Shown: positions 5,640 to 11,297 of the stretch, one piece after another
Numbering within the stretch: the stretch's first letter is position 1
Layout: each line of letters begins with the position of its first letter
Assembly: GCA_934281515.1 (NCBI GenBank)
Contig: CAKQXG010000061.1
Span: 1-11,297, forward strand
DNA from: an uncultured Clostridia bacterium
GTDB lineage: Bacteria; Bacillota; Clostridia; Christensenellales; CAG-314
Reading direction: 5' to 3'
Length of the DNA: 11,297 nt
The notes under the pieces: model-generated
Seen by the model: the letters and a program-made list of their open reading frames with translations, nothing else
What the model was told of the DNA's origin: nothing
Databases searched by the model: none
Made by a program: the position numbers and the translations under genes

Positions 5640-7721
5640 ATGGAAGAAAAGAAAATAAATGGTTCCGCAAACGAAACCGTCCAGGATGTCCCCGTGGTCG
5701 AACAAACCGATGTGGGAGCGGAATTGGAAGCAAAATCTGTTACCAAAACCCCGTCATTCGGGGCGCGCGTCGGTGGTGCATTCAAGTCTTTCGGTAAAAC
5801 CGTTTGGCGTTGGACCAAGCGTACCTTTATGGGTGCAAGCAAGGAATTGTCCGACGCGGATAAATTCAGCGTTGAAAACATCGACAGTCCTACAAAGGCT
5901 ATTGTCAAAAACTTTTTCCGCAGACCTCTGGCCGTTGTTGCCGTTTGTATATTCGCATTGATGTTTTTGTTTGTGTTGATAGGACCTATGCTCATTCCGA
6001 TTGATTTAGGCTACGAGGAATCATATCACACAAACCTTACGCCGGGGTTCAGTCTGATGTCTGTTCCCGGAGAATTGCGCAAAAACGTCAAATCGATTTC
6101 TTCTACATCATACTTCTCGGTAGGCGTGGACGGCAACGGCAAGTTGTATGTTTGGGGAAATACGAAAGTGCCCAATTCTCCTGCAAACAGTGATTTTTCA
6201 AAAATACCCGACGAAGTCAAAAATAGTAAGATTGCTTTTGCAGCGGCAGGATATGACCACATTATTGCGATAACCGAAGAAGGTAAAGTAGTCGGTTGGG
6301 GAGAGTACGAAGGAGGGCAATATGGTACGGAAGGTTCTCTTGTAGGAACATCGTTGGTTATTACAATGCCCGACAAACTGTTAAACGGGACAATTGACGT
6401 TAGTCAGGTAAAACAACTTTCCTGCGGATACCAAGTTTCTGCAATCGTTATGAAAGACGGTTCTTGTTATGTTTGGGGCAACTACAAAAGCGGAGCAGGA
6501 AATATGAGAGAGTTGCGCTCTCGGAGAGATATAGATCGTATAGAATTTTTGGGTACAAACTGCGTAGCTGTTTTGAAAGACGGTTCGGTATGGTTCGGAA
6601 CGGCGAGCGGTTCGTTTGATGCAATAGAGATTGAAAAAAACGGCAAAATAGAATTTGTCAATATCCATGAATACATCGGAACACGCAAAGTCGTGGACGT
6701 AGCTACGACAAAATCGGCGATTGCTCTTTTGTTGGATGACGGAGAATTGGTTATTACGGGTATATTGGACTCCACTTCTGTCTACTCAAAACAAAAGCCA
6801 ATACTTGCCGATGACGAAAAGATTGTCGACATTGAAGGCGGTGCAAAACATTTTACAATCCTTACTTCCAAGGGGCGCATATATGGTTTCGGCAACAACT
6901 TTCTCGGGCAGTGTAATGCTCCCGACCGCAACTATGAAGGGTGTGAAATAATTACCGGTGCGTTTCAAAACTACGTGGTAAAAGATGGCAGGATTGTTGC
7001 CAAATGGGGTTGCAAAGGCTATCTTATGGGAACAGACAACCTTGGACGCGACGTATTTACGCGTATCGTGCACGGCGGTAAAATGACCATGACAATCGGC
7101 GCAGTAGCGGTGATTATATCCACGGTGATTGCAATCATTGTAGGCTGTTTGTCAGGCTACTTTGGCGGCTGGATAGATATGTTGCTCATGCGTGTTACGG
7201 AAATATTTTCGGCAATACCGTTTTTGCCGTTTGCATTGATACTTTCTGCAATTTTGGCAGGTAGCAATCTGAAAGAAGATACCCGTATCTTTATGATAAT
7301 GGTTATTCTGGGTCTATTGTCCTGGACGGGACTTGCGCGTATGATTCGCGGACAAGTGCTTGCCGAACGCGAAAAAGAGTTTGTAACGGCTGCAAAGGCA
7401 ATGGGTGTAAAGGAAGGGCGAATAGCCTTCAAACACATCTTGCCAAACGTCATCTCGGTAATTCTGGTCAGCGTAACGCTAGACTTTGCCGGCTGTATGC
7501 TTACCGAGTCGTCGTTGTCCTACCTGGGCTTCGGCGTAAAATTGCCACGTCCCACTTGGGGTAACATGCTGGACGGTTGTAACAACGAAATAGTTATTGG
7601 CAAGTTCTGGTGGCGTTGGCTGTTCCCTGCATTGTTCCTGCTTATCACAACTATTGCAATCAACATCATCGGCGACACGCTACGGGACGTAATGGATCCC
7701 AAGTCCAGTGCCGAGCGGTAA
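5640..7721 (+). CDS. oppC: OppC-like permease with an inserted seven-repeat RCC1-like beta-propeller
   Basis: This is the second channel subunit of the peptide importer, at 693 residues against about 300-350 for usual OppC. In order it has: a long cytoplasmic tail rich in charged residues (1-93); the first membrane helix (about 96-118); a propeller-like insertion (about 150-457); the family motif LMGTDNLGRDVFTRIVHGG (462-480); and the remaining membrane helices, with the EAA loop EFVTAAKAMGVKEGR (580-594). The insertion shows seven spaced units ending in a G-K/R/S-x-x-x-W/F-G type turn: LYVWGN (169-174), VVGWGE (217-222), YVWGN (277-281), VWFG (317-320), LVITG (370-374), IYGFGN (414-419) and VAKWG (453-457). 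That is about 44 residues per unit. These match RCC1/BLIP-II repeats, and seven would close a propeller. By OppC topology it lies outside the cell, facing OppA. I chose ATG 5640 because AGGGAGG (5625-5631) precedes it by 8 nt. The GTG at 5631 overlaps that site. Confidence 0.93.
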   Translation: MEEKKINGSANETVQDVPVVEQTDVGAELEAKSVTKTPSFGARVGGAFKSFGKTVWRWTKRTFMGASKELSDADKFSVENIDSPTKAIVKNFFRRPLAVVAVCIFALMFLFVLIGPMLIPIDLGYEESYHTNLTPGFSLMSVPGELRKNVKSISSTSYFSVGVDGNGKLYVWGNTKVPNSPANSDFSKIPDEVKNSKIAFAAAGYDHIIAITEEGKVVGWGEYEGGQYGTEGSLVGTSLVITMPDKLLNGTIDVSQVKQLSCGYQVSAIVMKDGSCYVWGNYKSGAGNMRELRSRRDIDRIEFLGTNCVAVLKDGSVWFGTASGSFDAIEIEKNGKIEFVNIHEYIGTRKVVDVATTKSAIALLLDDGELVITGILDSTSVYSKQKPILADDEKIVDIEGGAKHFTILTSKGRIYGFGNNFLGQCNAPDRNYEGCEIITGAFQNYVVKDGRIVAKWGCKGYLMGTDNLGRDVFTRIVHGGKMTMTIGAVAVIISTVIAIIVGCLSGYFGGWIDMLLMRVTEIFSAIPFLPFALILSAILAGSNLKEDTRIFMIMVILGLLSWTGLARMIRGQVLAEREKEFVTAAKAMGVKEGRIAFKHILPNVISVILVSVTLDFAGCMLTESSLSYLGFGVKLPRPTWGNMLDGCNNEIVIGKFWWRWLFPALFLLITTIAINIIGDTLRDVMDPKSSAER
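6087..7010 (+). other. RCC1/BLIP-II-like propeller domain inside OppC
   Basis: This marks the DNA for OppC residues 150-457. Each repeat has a hydrophobic strand (for example HIIAITEEG, VSAIVMKDG, HFTILTSKG), a short turn, then an aromatic-Gly strand such as YVWGN or IYGFGN. Repeats 4 and 5 (VWFG, LVITG) are the most degenerate. The reading frame is continuous across both junctions, so this is a true in-frame domain and not an assembly join that breaks the gene. RCC1-type propellers usually act by binding other proteins. The partner here is unknown. Confidence 0.85.
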
Positions 7722-7736
7722 AGGGAGGTTTTAATT

Positions 7737-8735
7737 ATGGCATTACTCGAAGTAAAAAATCTCCATACCTATTTCAAAACGCGCAAGGGCATTGTCAAGG
7801 CGGTCAACGACGTCAGTTACACCGTCGAGGCGGGGCGCACTCTGGGCGTAGTCGGCGAAAGCGGCAGCGGCAAGTCGGTGTCGGCAATGAGCATTTTGCG
7901 CCTGCTTGACGGCAACGGCTACATTGCCGAGGGCGAAATTTTGTTTGAAGGCGAGGACCTTACCAAGGTAAGTATGGAAGAAATGTACCGCATACGCGGC
8001 AACAAGATATCAGTTATCTTCCAGGAACCGATGACCAGCCTCAACCCGGTGTTTACCGTGTCCAAACAGCTTAGCGAGCCTTTTATCATCCACCAGGGCA
8101 TGAGCAAAAAGGAAGCCGCCGCCAAGGCAATCGAAATGCTGTACGCAGTGCAAATTCCCAACCCGGAAGCAGTTGCGCGGCAGTATCCGCACCAACTGTC
8201 CGGCGGTATGCGCCAACGCGTCATGATAGCCATGGCACTTGCCTGCAAGCCCAAAATTTTGATTGCAGACGAACCGACCACCGCGCTTGACGTGACAATA
8301 CAGGCTCAGATACTGAAACTGATGAACGACCTGCAACGCGAAAACGGCACGTCTATCATCTTTATTACGCACGACCTCGGCGTCATCAACGAGATGGCCG
8401 ACGACGTTGTAGTAATGTACTGCGGACAAGTGGTGGAAAAGGCGTCCGCACGCACGATATTCTCCGATTGTCCCGTCAGTCACCCCTACACCGAAGGATT
8501 GATGTACTCTATTCCGCGTATCGACAACATCACGCACAAGTTGGAGCCTATCCCCGGCGTCGTTCCGCATCCGTTGGCCCTGCCCAAGGGATGCAAGTTT
8601 GCGCCTCGTTGCAAGTACTGCACCGAGCGTTGCCTCAACGAGGAGCCTGCGCTTGTGGAAGTTGCGCCCAACCAATTGGTGAGATGCTTCTATCCCGTAA
8701 AGGAGGAGAGAAACAAACATGTCCCGAAAGTCTAA
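7737..8735 (+). CDS. oppD: OppD-like peptide transporter ATPase
   Basis: This is a cytoplasmic ATPase subunit that pairs with OppF to power peptide import. At 332 residues it has normal length and all core motifs: Walker A GESGSGKS (40-47), Q-loop at Gln96 (IFQEPMTSLNP), signature LSGGMRQR (154-161), Walker B ILIADEP with Asp178 and Glu179, and the switch His212 (FITHD). The C-terminal oligopeptide-transporter region carries Cys286, Cys292, Cys295, Cys299 and Cys317. From memory, equivalent cysteines hold a 4Fe-4S cluster in the M. tuberculosis OppABCD structure, so a cluster is plausible here. The start follows AAGGGAGG (7721-7728). The gene begins 15 nt after oppC, and its last 17 nt overlap oppF, which suggests coupled translation. 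This subunit shows no unusual insertion, in contrast to OppC and OppF. Confidence 0.96.
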   Translation: MALLEVKNLHTYFKTRKGIVKAVNDVSYTVEAGRTLGVVGESGSGKSVSAMSILRLLDGNGYIAEGEILFEGEDLTKVSMEEMYRIRGNKISVIFQEPMTSLNPVFTVSKQLSEPFIIHQGMSKKEAAAKAIEMLYAVQIPNPEAVARQYPHQLSGGMRQRVMIAMALACKPKILIADEPTTALDVTIQAQILKLMNDLQRENGTSIIFITHDLGVINEMADDVVVMYCGQVVEKASARTIFSDCPVSHPYTEGLMYSIPRIDNITHKLEPIPGVVPHPLALPKGCKFAPRCKYCTERCLNEEPALVEVAPNQLVRCFYPVKEERNKHVPKV

Positions 8736-10452
8736 TAAAAAGTTGTTGTCGGTCACCAACCTCAAAAAGTACTTTCCCGTGGCCAAATCCAGCATATTCC
8801 AAAAGGAGCAGTTGTACGTCCGCGCCAACGAGGACATCACGTTTGACATCTACGAGGGAGAAACAATCGGTATTGTAGGCGAGTCCGGCTGTGGCAAGTC
8901 CACGCTGGGACGTGTAATACTGCAACTGTACGAACAAACCGCAGGCACAACCATGTACTACGGTCGCAGTCGCGCCGAAATTGCCCCGGGATACGTTTGG
9001 CACACCCTGAATCATGTAGGAGCATACGTAGAAAAGTATCACAAAGCAGTTGCACATGCGCAAAAATTGGGCGAAGAAATTGATGCGTTGGGCGACAATG
9101 CAACGTTTTTCCAACATCAAAGCAAAAATCTTGCCGACTGCGAGGCGCAAACCGCACTGACCAACGTTGCAAGCATTGTGGGCGGCTTTATGGCTTTGCC
9201 CGACAACAGCGAAGGCATTGCCTTGCTTAAAAAACGTCACGCCATACACGTGGAGTTGGCAAAACTTCGTGGAAAACACGACGTTCTGTCCAACGAAATA
9301 CAGGCGTTGACAGACAAATTTGCCAAGGCGGAAACGGATAAAGAACGTCGCGCTTTGCAGCGCAAACTTGACAAACTACATGTAAGACTTGACAGCGTAA
9401 ACAGTCGCACGGCAACTCTTACTGAACAACGCACTGCTACACGTAGCGAACTTGCCGAACTTAAAGCGCGTTATGCCGACAACGAAGAGTTTCAAAAGTA
9501 CGAGGCGTACCTTGACGACGGAATTGACCTTGCGCGCCTTACCTACAACGAAATGCGCCTGTTGCGTCGCGATCTGCAAATTATCTTCCAGGATCCATAC
9601 TCGTCGCTTAACCCCCGTATGACGGTGGGACAGATTATCGAAGAGGGGCTTGTAACTCACAAGATGTTTGCGCACGGTACCGAAGCCTTGAAGCAGTACA
9701 TTCTGGACATCATGGAAAAGTGCGGCTTGCAGGACTACATGTTGCATCGCTATCCGCACCAATTCAGCGGAGGACAACGTCAACGTATTTGTATTGCGCG
9801 CGCACTTGCCGTCAAACCCAAGTTTGTTGTTTGTGACGAATGTGTTTCGGCGTTGGACGTGTCCATTCAGTCGCAAATTATCAACCTGTTGCAGGAATTG
9901 AAGGAAGAAAACAACCTTACCTACCTGTTTATCAGTCACGACTTGTCGGTAGTGCGTTTTATCTCTGACAAGATTATCGTAATGTACCTTGGCAACATTG
10001 TGGAGTATGCCTCCGCTGCCGAGTTGTTTGACGATCCGCGCCACCCGTATACATTGGCATTGCTGTCCAGTATACCCACGACGGATATGGAAAGTCTTAA
10101 CAAGGAACGCATCTTGTTGGAAGGCAACATCCCCAGCCCTATTCGTCCGCCGGAAGGATGCAAATTCCACACTCGTTGCTACATGGCGTGTGAGGAGTGC
10201 AAACGTGTACCGCCACCGTTGGTGGAGGTCAAGCCTGGACACTTCGTTGCGTGCCACAGGTTGGAAAAGAAGATGGAAAACGGCGAGTATTTGTTCCACA
10301 TCGCCAACAAAGCAAAGAAGTCTACGCGCGGCGATGCTGCCGACGGTGCCGAAGTACCCGTTACGGGCGACGTAGTGGACATCTCCGACGTGGAACAAAC
10401 CGGTTTGGACGAACCGATTGTCGGCGCACCCGACGGTGACGACAATGTTTGA
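8719..10452 (+). CDS. oppF: OppF-like peptide transporter ATPase with a large coiled-coil insertion
   Basis: This is the second ATPase subunit, at 577 residues against about 310-330 for usual OppF. Core motifs are intact: Walker A GESGCGKST (54-62), Q-loop Gln291 (IIFQDPYSSLNPRMTV), signature FSGGQRQR (349-356), Walker B VVCDE with Asp373 and Glu374, and the switch His407 (FISHD). About 190 extra residues (about 83-275) lie between the Walker A half and the Q-loop, where normal OppF has only about 15-20. The part at about 165-255 is rich in Leu, Lys, Glu and Arg with heptad-like spacing, so an antiparallel coiled coil is likely. Cys481, Cys487, Cys491, Cys494 and Cys512 match the cysteine-rich C-terminal region of OppD. 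A tail of about 60 residues (515-577) turns strongly acidic. The start follows AGGAGGAGAG (8701-8710). The stop overlaps the start of the next gene. Confidence 0.95.
   Translation: MSRKSNKKLLSVTNLKKYFPVAKSSIFQKEQLYVRANEDITFDIYEGETIGIVGESGCGKSTLGRVILQLYEQTAGTTMYYGRSRAEIAPGYVWHTLNHVGAYVEKYHKAVAHAQKLGEEIDALGDNATFFQHQSKNLADCEAQTALTNVASIVGGFMALPDNSEGIALLKKRHAIHVELAKLRGKHDVLSNEIQALTDKFAKAETDKERRALQRKLDKLHVRLDSVNSRTATLTEQRTATRSELAELKARYADNEEFQKYEAYLDDGIDLARLTYNEMRLLRRDLQIIFQDPYSSLNPRMTVGQIIEEGLVTHKMFAHGTEALKQYILDIMEKCGLQDYMLHRYPHQFSGGQRQRICIARALAVKPKFVVCDECVSALDVSIQSQIINLLQELKEENNLTYLFISHDLSVVRFISDKIIVMYLGNIVEYASAAELFDDPRHPYTLALLSSIPTTDMESLNKERILLEGNIPSPIRPPEGCKFHTRCYMACEECKRVPPPLVEVKPGHFVACHRLEKKMENGEYLFHIANKAKKSTRGDAADGAEVPVTGDVVDISDVEQTGLDEPIVGAPDGDDNV
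9268..9483 (+). other. Predicted coiled coil within the OppF insertion
   Basis: This covers approximately OppF residues 184-255. It has dense charged and leucine-rich helix without prolines, for example LQRKLDKLHVRLDS (213-226) and ELAELKARYAD (244-254). Two helical arms around a short break are compatible with a hairpin that sticks out from the nucleotide-binding domain. The edges are approximate. Confidence 0.6.
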
Positions 10453-10648
10453 CAAATTTCGCAAGTTGTTCAAAAAGCACACCCCCGAGGAAGAGGCGGA
10501 GTACTACCGCCAAATGCAGGAACAGAACCTTGACCACAAGGATCGCTTTGCCATGTTTGTGTCGGCGTTTTTGGTGATTGTATTGCCGTGTTTGGCGATA
10601 TTGCTAGGCATCAGCTTGCTTGCGATGTGGATATTCGGTGTGTTGTAA
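10445..10648 (+). CDS. Small membrane protein of unknown function, coupled to oppF
   Basis: This 67-residue protein has an amphipathic, charged N-terminal part (about 1-33, starting MFDKFRKLFKKHTPEEEAEY). It is followed by one continuous hydrophobic stretch (about 34-67) reaching the C-terminus, with Pro48 near its middle. The stretch could be one long helix or a tight two-helix hairpin. Its ATG (10445) overlaps the oppF stop codon by eight bases (ATGTTTGA), and only a weak GGTGA-like site precedes it, so translation probably depends on ribosomes finishing oppF. An upstream in-frame ATG at 10418 lies within oppF and lacks a site. The tight coupling suggests an accessory role with the transporter, but that is inference. 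I do not recognise the family. Confidence 0.72.
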   Translation: MFDKFRKLFKKHTPEEEAEYYRQMQEQNLDHKDRFAMFVSAFLVIVLPCLAILLGISLLAMWIFGVL

Positions 10649-10671
10649 ATAAGTGATTACAGGAGGAGACT

Positions 10672-10971
10672 ATGAGCGAAAAACATACAGACGAACTGTA
10701 TATGGACGATGACAAGATTACATTGCTTGCGGCTGACGGCGAAGAAATAGAGTTTAACGAAATTGCCGGCATCGCCTATAGAGGCAACTTTTACGCCATT
10801 TTGCAACCCGTAGTGCTGCTTGACGGCATGGGCGATAACGAAGCATTGGTGTTTAAAGTGACGCGCGGCGACAAAGGCGAAGATAAGTTTAGTATCGAGT
10901 TGGACGAAGATATTATCGAAGCCGTATTTGCCGAGTACAATCGTCTTTTGGACGAAGCCGAAAGCGAGTAG
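10672..10971 (+). CDS. DUF1292 (YrzB-like) protein
   Basis: This small acidic cytoplasmic protein has 99 residues, a normal length for DUF1292. It shows the family pattern: an N-terminal strand pair (DKITLLAADGEEIEFNEIAGI), then YRGNFYAILQPV, a central acidic segment, and a C-terminal FSIELDEDIIEAVFAEYNRLLDE-like region that I read in two parts (about 73-82 and 83-96). There is no signal peptide or membrane segment. The start is set by AGGAGG (10661-10666), five bases before the ATG. It lies 23 nt after the small membrane protein and is likely the last gene of the operon. The family's function is unknown. In many Bacillota it sits near unrelated housekeeping genes, so its link to peptide transport may be only positional. 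Confidence 0.85.
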   Translation: MSEKHTDELYMDDDKITLLAADGEEIEFNEIAGIAYRGNFYAILQPVVLLDGMGDNEALVFKVTRGDKGEDKFSIELDEDIIEAVFAEYNRLLDEAESE

Positions 10972-10994
10972 CGCGGCGAAACACAACAGAAAAG

Positions 10995-11034
10995 TGGTTT
11001 GACGGATAATTTGCAAATTTTTTCCGTCAAACCA
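10995..11034. repeat. 12-bp perfect inverted repeat after the opp cluster
   Basis: TGGTTTGACGGA (10995-11006) and TCCGTCAAACCA (11023-11034) are perfect complements around a 16-nt centre that itself contains the palindrome AATTTGCAAATT (11008-11019). No U-tract follows on the plus strand, and only CTTTT follows on the minus strand. It may be the operon's terminator region or an operator just upstream of the next promoter. Confidence 0.7.
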
Positions 11035-11045
11035 TCCAAAAACTG

Positions 11046-11074
11046 TTGATAAATTGCCGTGTTTGTGGTATATT
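11046..11074 (+). promoter_or_regulatory. Sigma-A promoter for the tRNA-Leu region
   Basis: TTGATA (11046-11051) and TATATT (11069-11074) are separated by 17 nt. Each box is 5/6 to consensus. The predicted start is near 11081, so the transcript begins just before the degenerate tRNA-Leu piece and reaches the intact tRNA-Leu about 140 nt later. Confidence 0.8.
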
Positions 11075-11088
11075 ATTAGAGCTGTATA

Positions 11089-11174
11089 CGGATGTGGCGA
11101 AATACTCGCAAAGGCGGCGAGGGCGTTCCGTTCGCCGACAAGAGCAGTCGGCTCAGCTCGTGCAGACGCGCATG
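11089..11174 (+). pseudogene. Degenerate 5' part of a tRNA-Leu, interrupted by 58 nt
   Basis: CGGATGTGGCGAAAT (11089-11103) and GCAGACGCGCATG (11162-11174) are identical to 11223-11237 and 11240-11252 of the downstream tRNA-Leu. In the intact gene only two bases separate these blocks. Here 58 bases do (11104-11161). The similarity ends within the anticodon stem, with no anticodon loop, T-arm or 3' acceptor strand, so it cannot make a normal tRNA. Confidence 0.72.
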
Positions 11175-11221
11175 CGCAAGCTGTGTGTGTCGTTGGCAAA
11201 GTAGGCTGACAAATTTAATAT

Positions 11222-11297
11222 GCGGATGTGGCGAAATTGGCAGACGCGCATGATTCAGGTTCATGTGGGAAACCATGCAGGTTCAAGTCCTGTCATC
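11222..11297 (+). tRNA. tRNA-Leu (anticodon CAG), cut by the window edge
   Basis: A class II tRNA can be folded by eye. The acceptor 5' strand is GCGGATG (11222-11228), followed by a D-arm with GCG/CGC. The anticodon stem is CATGA/TCATG around loop TTCAGGT, with CAG at 11256-11258. A long variable arm (TGG GAAA CCA) and a T-arm GCAGG-TTCAAGT-CCTGT follow. The 3' acceptor strand shows CATC, so three more bases (CGC expected), plus any encoded CCA, lie beyond the window. It reads leucine codon CUG. Confidence 0.95.

Noticed and set aside
5640..7721. Possibility that the long OppC is an assembly chimera or a gene interrupted by a mobile element
   Set aside because: The frame is continuous through both junctions, no inverted terminal repeats or transposase were seen, and the insertion sits neatly in an external loop with a complete set of seven repeats.
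9376..10482. A 368-codon minus-strand frame opposite oppF, and a similar 279-codon frame (8010-8849) opposite oppD
   Set aside because: Same antisense effect of codon usage. The plus-strand frames carry complete ABC ATPase motifs.
11093..11253. Short plus-strand frame starting MWRNTRKGGEG across the tRNA-Leu pieces
   Set aside because: It is an accidental frame read through tRNA-like sequence and ends inside the real tRNA-Leu.
1..11297. CRISPR array, integrase, insertion sequence or toxin-antitoxin module
   Set aside because: No regularly spaced repeats, transposase or integrase motifs, or paired small toxin-like genes were found on either strand.

Overview
The window looks like chromosomal DNA from a Bacillota bacterium, probably an uncultured Clostridia-type anaerobe. 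The evidence is strong GGAGG-type ribosome binding sites before most genes, a lipoprotein-type peptide-binding protein, a DUF1292 protein (a family typical of Bacillota), and consensus sigma-A promoters. No gene allows a firmer placement, and I saw no transposase, integrase, phage or CRISPR signal.

Layout. Positions 546-1 (minus strand) hold the start of a membrane-anchored protein of unknown function that runs off the left edge. A divergent regulatory gap with a 16-bp perfect palindrome (701-716) separates it from an XRE-type regulator with four membrane helices (917-1549). The regulator's promoter sits so close to its ATG that its mRNA is probably leaderless. A gene-free stretch (1550-2231) follows. 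It carries a 31-nt alternating purine-pyrimidine tract, a terminator-like hairpin, a consensus promoter and a long leader of about 280 nt with strong inverted repeats.

From 2232 to 10971 there is one co-directional cluster: oppA, oppB, oppC, oppD, oppF, a 67-residue membrane protein and a DUF1292 protein. OppA captures peptides outside the cell, OppB and OppC form the channel, and OppD and OppF hydrolyse ATP. Two overlapping, mutually exclusive hairpins lie between oppA and oppB and could set the binding protein to permease ratio.

The notable feature is that this Opp system is enlarged on both membrane faces. OppC (693 residues, about twice the usual length) carries a seven-repeat RCC1/BLIP-II-like beta-propeller between its first and second membrane helices, on the outside. 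OppF (577 residues) carries an insertion of about 190 residues, partly coiled-coil, between Walker A and the Q-loop. Both proteins otherwise keep the core motifs I could check. I regard this as the best candidate for an undescribed system in the window.

The right end holds a 12-bp inverted repeat, a consensus promoter, a degenerate 5' piece of a tRNA-Leu interrupted by a GC-rich 58-nt insert, and then a tRNA-Leu(CAG) gene cut by the window edge three bases before its encoded end.
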